A DNA stretch of 47,267 nucleotides, taken from the NCBI GenBank assembly GCA_003220345.1, contig QHSC01000084.1:1-47267 (forward strand). The letters are read 5' to 3'. This DNA is from Candidatus Rokuibacteriota bacterium (lineage in GTDB: Bacteria > Methylomirabilota > Methylomirabilia > Rokubacteriales > CSP1-6). Made by a program: the position numbers and the translations under genes. The notes under the pieces were generated by a model. The model saw only the letters and a list, made by a program, of their open reading frames with translations. It ran no database searches and was not told the DNA's origin. How positions within the stretch are numbered: the stretch's first letter is position 1; every line of letters begins with the position of its first letter. Shown here one piece after another: positions 17,652 through 24,031 of the stretch.

Positions 17652-17719
17652 GTGGGTCGCAGGTCCACACGGCGGGGTGGCCGCCCATGGTCTGGGCTGG
17701 CTCGGGAGTTTCTTCACGA

Positions 17720-17754
17720 TGTAAGGCTTACAAGGCCCGCGTGTAAGGATTACG
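17720..17754 (+). promoter_or_regulatory. Paired palindromic operator-like sites 4 and 5 upstream of the OmpA-like gene
   Basis: TGTAAGGCTTACA (17720-17732) is perfect in both six-base arms. TGTAAGGATTACG (17742-17754) is a close copy exactly 22 bases on. Centres are about 114 and 92 bases before the GG of the sigma-54-type promoter at 17839, matching the arrangement before otsB. Confidence 0.6.
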
Positions 17755-17838
17755 AGAAAGTGACGGTTTCTCGGGTCGTGGGCCCTACAATTCCATCACG
17801 GGAGGACGGATTCTCCCGCGGGGAGATCGGGGAGCTCG

Positions 17839-17854
17839 TGGCTCGGATGTTGCA
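17839..17854 (+). promoter_or_regulatory. Sigma-54-type promoter of the OmpA-like lipoprotein
   Basis: TGGCTCGGATGTTGCA has GG at 17840-17841, GC at 17852-17853 and 10 bases between. It differs from the consensus at one base. Transcription near 17865 would leave about 42 bases before the ATG at 17907. Confidence 0.65.
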
Positions 17855-17906
17855 GCATTCTCCGGTTGCGCTTCGAGCCGGGTTCAACATTTCAAGGGAG
17901 GTGCGT

Positions 17907-18542
17907 ATGCGGAAGGTTGCCAGCCTCGCGGTACTCATGCTGGCCATGGTCATCCTCTTTTCAGGATGCGCCACACGGGACTGGGTGCGGGACCTTCTGG
18001 GCAAGAAGGAAGTCGAGATCGGGGAGCGGGTGGACAAGGTGTCGGGCCGGGTGGATGAGCAGGGCGTGCAGGTGAAGACATTGGAAGGTGGCCTGGGCGA
18101 CGTGCGGGGCCGCTCGGATGCCGCGCTCGCCAAGGCCGACGGCGCGTTCGCCAAGGCGGATGGCGTCGACAGCCGGCTCTCTCGGCTGTGGGGCAATCGC
18201 CACAAGCGCAAGATCGCCGACAGCATGGACGTCTACTTCGGCTTCGACCAGGCCGAGCTGAGCGATGGCACTCAGACGGCGCTGCTCGGGCTCGTCAAGG
18301 AGCTGCAGTCCAACCCGGGCACCACGGTCGAGCTCGGGGGCTTCACGGATCCCAAGGGCTCTCGCGATTACAACTATCAGCTCAGTCAGCGTCGCGTGGA
18401 CGCCGTACGGCGTTTCCTCATCGAGCAGGGTGTGGAGATCACGAGGATCCTGTCCGTGGGGCTCGGCCCCCTCGCGGATCGGAACGTGCCCGATGACAAG
18501 AAGCGCCGCGTCACTGTCAGGCTGATGGTCGATCAGGACTAG
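17907..18542 (+). CDS. OmpA/Pal-like peptidoglycan-associated lipoprotein
   Basis: The 211-residue protein has a lipoprotein signal (VASLAVLMLAMVILFSGC) and a helical heptad-like region (about 30-90, VDKVSGRVDEQGVQ and similar, Lpp/tropomyosin-like). A C-terminal OmpA domain follows with VYFGFDQAELSDGTQ, ELGGFTDPKGSRDYNYQLSQ and RRVDAVRRFL. The usual NxxLSxxRA motif is present as NYQLSQRRVDAV. It should anchor the outer membrane to peptidoglycan. GGGAGG sits six bases before the chosen ATG. It has its own sigma-54-type promoter with paired operators. Confidence 0.88.
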   Translation: MRKVASLAVLMLAMVILFSGCATRDWVRDLLGKKEVEIGERVDKVSGRVDEQGVQVKTLEGGLGDVRGRSDAALAKADGAFAKADGVDSRLSRLWGNRHKRKIADSMDVYFGFDQAELSDGTQTALLGLVKELQSNPGTTVELGGFTDPKGSRDYNYQLSQRRVDAVRRFLIEQGVEITRILSVGLGPLADRNVPDDKKRRVTVRLMVDQD

Positions 18543-18564
18543 GTCGCCCCGGCGCGCGATTGGG

Positions 18565-18586
18565 GCCGGCGAGCGCTCGCGCCGGC
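18565..18586 (+). terminator. GC-rich hairpin after the OmpA-like gene
   Basis: GCCGGC (18565-18570) pairs with GCCGGC (18581-18586) and GAGC with GCTC inside it, with a two-base bulge. It starts 22 bases after the stop. It lacks a T-run, so terminator function is uncertain. Confidence 0.35.
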
Positions 18587-18613
18587 TCTGGTCGCGCGTC
18601 GGGTGCGCCCTGA

Positions 18614-19093
18614 ATGAACTCGCATCCAGGATCTCGCGCCATGCAGGAGTCGGGAGCGGTCGCCAGGCAGGTCGAAGGGGAAGCCGAGCCGACGAGAATT
18701 CTCATCGTCGACCCTTACGGCCACAGCCGGGACGGATTGAGCCTGGCCCTCCTAGGTCGTCTCTGTCACGTGGAGACGGCGGCCACGAGCTGGGAAGCCA
18801 TCAAGAAGATCAAGGAGCGTCCCTTCGATATCGCCGTGGTCGACGCCGAGCTGCCGTCGACGCATGGCCTCGCCATGACGGGGTGGGACGTCGCGCGCAT
18901 TCTCCGCGCGTTCAATCCAGCCCTGGCCATCGTGGTGGTCACCGCCGAGAAGGGGCCGGAAGCTCAGATGCAGGCCGACCGGCTGGGGATCGCGAAACTC
19001 GTGGAGAAGCCGATCAGCCCCCGGGAACTGCGGGCGTTCCTGCAGACGCTCGAGCCGGGAGCCTCGATCCGTCGTCAGAACGCCGGCCGCTAG
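18614..19093 (+). CDS. Stand-alone response-regulator receiver protein
   Basis: The 159-residue protein has a short N-terminal extension and one receiver domain. Motifs are ILIVDPYGHSRDGL (acidic pocket), phospho-acceptor Asp in IAVVDAELPSTHGL, IVVVTAEKG and LVEKPISPREL (conserved Lys). No output domain follows, so it works by protein contact or phosphate relay. The ATG at 18614 is used; another at 18641 is possible. It is preceded by 71 bases after the OmpA-like gene and is probably read separately or as a weak continuation of it. Confidence 0.82.
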   Translation: MNSHPGSRAMQESGAVARQVEGEAEPTRILIVDPYGHSRDGLSLALLGRLCHVETAATSWEAIKKIKERPFDIAVVDAELPSTHGLAMTGWDVARILRAFNPALAIVVVTAEKGPEAQMQADRLGIAKLVEKPISPRELRAFLQTLEPGASIRRQNAGR

Positions 19094-19142
19094 ACCGCCC
19101 CGCCTCCAGGCTCCTCCCGAGCACAGACTCAGGCCAAATACC

Positions 19143-19285
19143 GGGCGGAGCTGGGGGTTCCCTCCCCGGACCACACTGACTCGCAACCCGCTCCGCCACT
19201 CGTATCGGGCCACGAGACTTCGGTTGCGCGCTCCGGCAACGCGCAGAAGATATGGGTCCGGGGAGGGAAGCCCCCAGCCCCGCCC
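19143..19285. repeat. Inverted-repeat element, copy 1 (143 bases)
   Basis: Terminal arms of about 30 bases (19143-19172 and 19255-19285) pair with one mismatch and one extra base. The interior is nearly the reverse complement of the interior of copy 2 (19345-19493). No gene is present in 19094-19518; this element, copy 2 and a 59-base spacer fill most of it. Confidence 0.75.
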
Positions 19286-19344
19286 TCCACGCTGCGTCGA
19301 CCAACTCGGTTCGTGAAGCTCGCGTATTCCTCTGTCTCCGCGGC

Positions 19345-19493
19345 GGCGGGTGGGGCAGGGGGCATCCCCCGTGGACCCGTATCTTCTGCGCGTTGCCGAA
19401 GCGTAGAACCGGAGTCTCGTGGCCCCTTACGAGACGAAGCAACGGGCTGCGAGTCAGCGTGGTCCACGGGGGATGCCCCCTGCTCCACCCGCC
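19345..19493. repeat. Inverted-repeat element, copy 2 (149 bases), opposite orientation
   Basis: The 33-base arms 19345-19377 and 19461-19493 are reverse complements at 32 of 33 positions. Each arm itself contains the small hairpin GGGGGCATCCCCC. The interior reads GGACCCGTATCTTCTGCGCG onward and closely matches the reverse complement of copy 1. This looks like a non-autonomous, MITE- or REP-like element pair without a transposase. Confidence 0.78.
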
Positions 19494-19518
19494 GCATTGC
19501 CGGCACGTGGCACGCACG

Positions 19519-20055
19519 CTAGGACGACGGGGGTCGGTGCCAGGCGCGGCGGGTTTCGTTCGCGAGAAGCACGATGGCCGCCACGATCACGCCGACACCG
19601 AGGAGCCAGGTGAGGCGGCCGAGGAACTCGGCGGCGCCGAGCAGGTGGAGCTGGGCGAGCAGGTAGTTCCAGTCGTGGGTGACGCCCTCGCCGCCCAGGA
19701 GCGGTAGCGTCTGCTTCTTCGCGTCCGCCATGTAGACCGCCACGTCCGTGATGCTCTCGCCCGTCCAGAAGAGGGCCACCGCGAACGAGGCGGGCTGGCC
19801 CTGGCGAAGAAACGTCACCGCGCAGACGGCGGGCAAGGTGACCTGGAGTGCCGAGCCCGCCAGGATGTAAAGAAAACGCGGGAGGAAGAACGCGAAGGTG
19901 TGTCCGGCCTCGTGGACGACGAGATCGATGCCGTGGATGAATCGCAGGGCCCCGCTCGCCGCATCGAAGTCGAGGCCGCGCGCGAGGATTTGCCAGGCCA
20001 GGACGACCATCACGAGCAGTCCCGCGGCGCGACCTAGCGCGGGCGCGGGCGGCAC
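19519..20055 (-). CDS. Membrane protein with HEAGH metalloprotease-like motif
   Basis: About 178 residues with several hydrophobic helices. DLVVHEAGHTFAFFLPRFLY carries an HExxH-type zinc motif as in M50-like and other membrane proteases, but no second ligand motif could be identified with confidence. The start is uncertain: GTG at 20055 lies 11 bases after the moeB-like stop, and an ATG at 20010 is also possible. It is probably co-transcribed with the selenoprotein gene. The family is not recognised further; a role as peptidase or as a structural relative remains open. Confidence 0.55.
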   Translation of the reverse strand: MPPAPALGRAAGLLVMVVLAWQILARGLDFDAASGALRFIHGIDLVVHEAGHTFAFFLPRFLYILAGSALQVTLPAVCAVTFLRQGQPASFAVALFWTGESITDVAVYMADAKKQTLPLLGGEGVTHDWNYLLAQLHLLGAAEFLGRLTWLLGVGVIVAAIVLLANETRRAWHRPPSS

Positions 20056-20066
20056 TATGCTCGGAG

Positions 20067-21290
20067 CTAGCTTCCTGCCTTCGTCGCGGCCACCGCGCCC
20101 GGCGCGGGATGACCATTGCCATCGGTGGCGCAGGCCGCGGCCGCGCCCTCGCGATGGATGGAGAGATCCGTGATGCTCGGATGCTCGCCGCACACGGGGC
20201 ACTTCGGATCGCGGCGGAGCCTGACCTCACGCACGCGCATGCCGAGGGCGTCGTAGGTCATCAGCCGGCCGATCAAGGGCTCGCCGATCCCGAGCAGGAG
20301 CTTGATGGCTTCCGTCGCCTGCACCACCCCGATCACGCCTGGGAGCACGCCCAGGACCCCAGCCTCGCTTCAGCTGGGGACGAGGCCCGCGGGTGGCGGC
20401 GTCGGGTAGAGGCAGCGATAGCATGGACCCTGGTTGGGAGCGAACACCGTGGCCATGCCCTCGAACTGGAAGATGGAGCCGTGGACGTTGGTCTTGCCCG
20501 CCAGGTAGCAGGCGTCGTTGACGAGATAGCGCGTATCGAAATTGTCCGACCCATCCACGACGAGGTCGTAGTCCTTGATGATGTCCATCACGTTGTCCAC
20601 GTCGATGCGCATGGGCAGCTTGATGATCTTGGCGTCCGGATTCAGCGCCTGCAGGGTCTCCGCGCCGGAGTCGACCTTCGGCCGTCCGACGCTGGCCGTG
20701 GTGTGGACGATCTGACGTTGAAGGTTGGAGACGTCCACGACGTCGCCGTCCATCAGCCCCAGGGTGCCGACGCCGGCGGCCGCCAGATAGAGCGCCGTGG
20801 GCGAGCCCAGCCCGCCCGCCCCGATGAGCAGGACCTTGGAGCGGAGGAGCTTGCGCTGGCCCTTCTCGCCCACCTGGGGCAGGAGGAAGTGGCGGCTGTA
20901 GCGCTGGATCTGCTCGGAGGTCAGCGGCGTGTCCTTGACCACGGGCAGGCCGGACTGCGCCCACCGCTGAAAGCCGCCCTGAAGGTTGATCACGTTCTTG
21001 TAGCCGAGATCGTGAAGCGCCTTGGCAGCCAGCATGGAGCGCAGGCCCGTCTGGCAGTAGAGAACCAGCGGCGTCGAGGGATCGCTGGCCACGGAGCCGA
21101 TGCGGAACTCGAGGAAGCCGCGGCTGATATTGTTGGCCGCCTCGATGGAGCCGTCGCGGTACTCGTCGGGATCGCGCACGTCGATGACGACGACGGGCTC
21201 GCCGGCGTCGAGGCGCTTCTTGAGCTCGGCCGGCGGCTGTTCGGGGATGATCTGTCGCGCTTCCGCCAGCATTTCCTTCAGCGTCTTCAT
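20067..21290 (-). CDS. moeB: Rhodanese-MoeB/ThiF-type sulfur-carrier adenylyltransferase, probable selenoprotein (TGA = Sec307)
   Basis: Reading through one in-frame TGA (20372-20370) gives 407 residues. Residues about 15-112 are a rhodanese domain with active Cys79 in LYCQTGLRS. Residues about 125-385 are a ThiF/MoeB E1-like domain with nucleotide loop GAGGLGSP (158-164), NLQRQIVH, and zinc pairs Cys290/Cys293 and Cys364/Cys367. The TGA falls at the conserved cysteine of the family (usual S-C-x-E-A-G-V; here S-U-S-E-A-G-V). The frame continues without a gap to the natural C-terminus. Such enzymes adenylate and thiolate MoaD/ThiS-like carriers. AAGGAG precedes the ATG. A TGC-to-TGA error or a decayed gene is the alternative. 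Confidence 0.82.
20338..20355 (-). promoter_or_regulatory. SECIS-like hairpin downstream of the in-frame TGA
   Basis: On the minus strand CCTGGG and CCCAGG form a perfect six-base stem around the loop CGTGCT. The loop lies about 21-26 bases after the TGA. A short stem with a G among the first two loop bases at this distance is what bacterial SECIS elements show. It overlaps coding sequence, as bacterial SECIS elements do. Confidence 0.55.
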
Positions 21291-21335
21291 GTCAGCACTC
21301 CTTGGGCCGGTTCTCTCTTTCGAATTGCGGTTTTC

Positions 21336-21363
21336 ATATTACCACCATTCCCGACCGGAGCAA
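21336..21363 (-). promoter_or_regulatory. Sigma-70-type promoter of the moeB-like gene
   Basis: On the minus strand TTGCTC (21363-21358) and TAATAT (21341-21336) are 16 bases apart. Transcription would begin near 21329, about 40 bases before the ATG at 21290. It diverges from the rfbA promoter. Confidence 0.5.
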
Positions 21364-21380
21364 CGGACAAGGCCTGGTTG

Positions 21381-21410
21381 CTGTCTAAGTCGGGACAAGA
21401 CTGCTATAAT
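21381..21410 (+). promoter_or_regulatory. Promoter of the dTDP-sugar operon, leaderless-type
   Basis: A perfect TATAAT (21405-21410) with extended TGC (21402-21404) and a weak CTGTCT 18 bases upstream lies only 10 bases before the rfbA ATG. Transcription would begin at or within a few bases of the ATG. Confidence 0.6.
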
Positions 21411-21420
21411 TGGCCGCGAA

Positions 21421-22482
21421 ATGAAAGGGTTAATCCTCTCAGGTGGGCGCGGAACCCGGCTCCGGCCCATCACCTTCACCTCGGCCAAGCAGCTCGTTCC
21501 GGTGGCCAACAAGCCCATCCTCTTCTATGGGATAGAGGCCCTCCAGGCGTCGGGTATCCGCGAGATCGGCATCGTGGTCGGCGACACGCATCAGGAGATC
21601 CGGGACGCCGTCGGCGACGGCAAGCGATTCGGCGTCTCCGTCACCTATATCCAGCAGGACGCCCCCCTCGGGCTCGCCCACGCGGTCCTCGTCTCGGAGC
21701 ACTTCCTGGGCTCTGACCCATTCTGCATGTACCTCGGCGACAACCTGATTCGCGAGAAGCTCGCGCCCCTCGTCACGCGCTTCCGCGAGGAGAAGCCCCA
21801 GAGCCAGATTCTCCTGGCCCGCGTGCCCGACCCGACCCAGTTCGGGGTGGCCGAGCTCAAGGACGGCAAGGTGGTGCGCCTCACCGAGAAGCCGAAGGTG
21901 CCGCCCTCCGACCTCGCCCTCGTCGGCGTCTACATGTTCACCGCCGGGATCCACGACGCGTCGCGCGCGATCAAGCCCAGCGCCCGCGGCGAGCTCGAGA
22001 TCACGGATGCCATCCAGTGGCTCATCGACAAGGGTCACACGGTGCGTCCGCACGTGATCGACGGATGGTGGAAGGACACGGGCAAGCTCGAGGACATGCT
22101 CGAGGCCAACCGGATCATCCTCGACACCCTCGTGCCGAGGACGGATGGAACCATCGAGCGCTCCGACATCACGGGCAAGGTCGTCATCGAGGCGGGGGCG
22201 CGCGTGGTCGCGAGCAGCGTCCGGGGGCCTGCCATCATCGGCAAGGGCGCCCAGATCGAGAACGCCTATGTCGGGCCCTTTACCTCGATCGGCGACGGCG
22301 TGATCGTGCGGGGCAGCGAGGTCGAGCACTCGATCATCCTCGAGGGCGCCAGCATCTCGGACATCGGCGGCCGCATCGAGTCGAGCCTGGTCGGGCGCAA
22401 TGTCTCGATCTACCGCAGCCAGCACAAGCCGCGCTCCTTCAACTTCATGCTCGGCGACCGCAGCGAGGTCGGCCTCATCTGA
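21421..22482 (+). CDS. rfbA: Glucose-1-phosphate thymidylyltransferase, long form (RfbA/RmlA)
   Basis: The 353-residue enzyme makes dTDP-glucose from dTTP and glucose 1-phosphate. The nucleotidyltransferase domain starts GLILSGGRGTRLRPIT and has KQLVPVANKPI, MYLGDN and RLTEKPKVP. The C-terminal third is a left-handed beta-helix (SDITGKVVIEAGARV, IIGKGAQIENAYVGPFTSIG), as in the long StrD-like RmlA group. No ribosome site precedes the ATG, in keeping with a leaderless message from the TATAAT ten bases upstream. rfbC and rfbB follow immediately. Confidence 0.92.
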   Translation: MKGLILSGGRGTRLRPITFTSAKQLVPVANKPILFYGIEALQASGIREIGIVVGDTHQEIRDAVGDGKRFGVSVTYIQQDAPLGLAHAVLVSEHFLGSDPFCMYLGDNLIREKLAPLVTRFREEKPQSQILLARVPDPTQFGVAELKDGKVVRLTEKPKVPPSDLALVGVYMFTAGIHDASRAIKPSARGELEITDAIQWLIDKGHTVRPHVIDGWWKDTGKLEDMLEANRIILDTLVPRTDGTIERSDITGKVVIEAGARVVASSVRGPAIIGKGAQIENAYVGPFTSIGDGVIVRGSEVEHSIILEGASISDIGGRIESSLVGRNVSIYRSQHKPRSFNFMLGDRSEVGLI

Positions 22483-23021
22483 TGCGTCTCAACGACGACG
22501 CCCAGCGCGCCTTCTCGGTCCAGGACTACCGCGCGCAGCCCGCCATCCAGGGCGTGGAGATCGTGGACCTCAAGCGCTTCGGCGACGACGGCGGCTCTTT
22601 CATCGAGCTGGGGCGGCTCGAGAAGGGGGGCGTGCACGCGGCCTTCCCCGGCTTCGAGTGCAAGCAGATCAACTACAGCGAGATGGATCCCGGCGTGATC
22701 AAGGCCTTCCACGTCCACCGGCGCCAGACGGACGTGTGGTTCGTGCCGCCCGGGGACAAGATGCTGCTCGTGCTGGTGGACGTCCGCGCGGGCTCGCCCA
22801 CCGAGAAGGTCGTGCGCCGGCTCGTCCTGGGCGAGGGCGCGGTGCGCCTCGTCCGCATCCCGCCCGGGGTCGCCCATGGGGTGAAGAACCTGGCCGCCTC
22901 GCGCGGCCGCATCGTCTACTTCGTGGATACCCACTTCGATCCTGCCCCCGAGGCCTGCGACGAGGGACGGTTGCCCTGGGATCACGCGGGCCCAGATGTC
23001 TGGGCCGTCGCCAAGAGCTGA
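22482..23021 (+). CDS. rfbC: dTDP-4-dehydrorhamnose 3,5-epimerase family protein (RfbC/RmlC)
   Basis: The 179-residue cupin-like epimerase has the family landmarks FGDDGGSFIELG, KQINYSEMDPGVIKAFHVH (with the active-site His region), VWFVPPGDKMLLVLVDVR and RIPPGVAHGVKNLA. It would epimerise the 4-keto sugar made by RfbB. The FHVH in place of the common GLHYQ shows it is a divergent member, so another dTDP-4-keto sugar may be the substrate. Its ATG overlaps the rfbA stop by one base (TGATG). Confidence 0.84.
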   Translation: MRLNDDAQRAFSVQDYRAQPAIQGVEIVDLKRFGDDGGSFIELGRLEKGGVHAAFPGFECKQINYSEMDPGVIKAFHVHRRQTDVWFVPPGDKMLLVLVDVRAGSPTEKVVRRLVLGEGAVRLVRIPPGVAHGVKNLAASRGRIVYFVDTHFDPAPEACDEGRLPWDHAGPDVWAVAKS

Positions 23022-23030
23022 GCCCGCCAC

Positions 23031-24029
23031 GTGAAGATCCTCGTCACCGGAGGCGCGGGCTTCATCGGCTCCAATTTCGTGCGTCATGTTCTGACCGCGC
23101 ATGCCGACGATGCCGTGATCAACTTCGACAAGCTGACCTACGCGGGCAACCTGGAGAACCTCCGCGACGTCGAGACGGACCCGCGCTACCGCTTCGTCCG
23201 GGGTGACATCGGCGACCGTGCCCAGGTGCTCGAGGCGATGGAGGGCGTGGACGCGGTCGTTCACTTCGCCGCGGAGACGCACGTGGATCGCTCGAATGCG
23301 GGGGCCGCGGAGTTCCTGAGCACCAACGTCACGGGCACCTTCACCCTGCTCGAAGCCGCGCGCGAGCTCAAGGTGGCGCGCTTCGTGGCCATCGGGACGG
23401 ACGAGGTCTACGGCAGCATCGCCAAGGGCGCCGCGCGCGAGCTCGATCCGCTCAACCCGTCCAACCCGTACTCCGCCTCCAAGGCCGCCGCCGATCTCCT
23501 GGCCCGCGCGTACTGGACCACGCATCGCCTGCCCGTCATCGTCACCCGCAGCAGCAACAACTTCGGCCCCTACCAGTACCCGGAAAAGGTCATTCCGCTT
23601 TTCATCACCAATGCCATCGAGGACAAGCCCCTTCCTCTCTACGGCGACGGCAAGAATGTCCGCGACTGGCTCTACGTGCTGGACAACTGCGCGGCCATCG
23701 ACCTCGTGCTCCGCAAGGGCAAGGAGGGCGAGATCTACAATATCGGCGGCAGCCACGAGGTCGAGAACATCGTGCTGACTCGGCAGGTGCTCCACCTCGT
23801 GGGCAAGCCGGAGACGTTGATCACGCCCGTGGTGGACCGTCCAGGGCATGATCGCCGCTATGCGCTCGATTCCGGAAAGGCTCATGGGCTGGGCTGGAAG
23901 CCTACCCATACCTTTCCCAAGGCCCTGGAGGCGACGGTGAGCTGGTACAAGGAGCATGAAGCCTGGTGGAAGCCGATCAAGTCCGGAGCCTTCCGCACGT
24001 ACTACGAGAAGCAGTACCAGTCGAGATAG
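23031..24029 (+). CDS. rfbB: dTDP-glucose 4,6-dehydratase (RfbB/RmlB)
   Basis: The 332-residue short-chain dehydrogenase-type enzyme starts at a GTG. It has the NAD-binding VTGGAGFIGSNFVRH, the dehydratase Asp-Glu pair in GTDEVYGSI, the YSASKAAAD catalytic Tyr/Lys and RSSNNFGPYQYPEKVIPLF. It converts dTDP-glucose to the 4-keto-6-deoxy sugar. No rmlD reductase is in the window, so the end product (rhamnose or another deoxysugar) is open. Confidence 0.93.
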   Translation: MKILVTGGAGFIGSNFVRHVLTAHADDAVINFDKLTYAGNLENLRDVETDPRYRFVRGDIGDRAQVLEAMEGVDAVVHFAAETHVDRSNAGAAEFLSTNVTGTFTLLEAARELKVARFVAIGTDEVYGSIAKGAARELDPLNPSNPYSASKAAADLLARAYWTTHRLPVIVTRSSNNFGPYQYPEKVIPLFITNAIEDKPLPLYGDGKNVRDWLYVLDNCAAIDLVLRKGKEGEIYNIGGSHEVENIVLTRQVLHLVGKPETLITPVVDRPGHDRRYALDSGKAHGLGWKPTHTFPKALEATVSWYKEHEAWWKPIKSGAFRTYYEKQYQSR

Positions 24030-24031
24030 CC

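Noticed and set aside
19094..19518. Short open frames inside the inverted-repeat elements
   Set aside because: They follow the repeat symmetry, lack ribosome sites and have no recognisable protein features.
20370..20372. Simple nonsense mutation splitting moeB into two genes
   Set aside because: The TGA sits exactly on the conserved cysteine codon, the frame continues unbroken to the natural end and a SECIS-like hairpin follows; recoding is the better hypothesis, though not proven.
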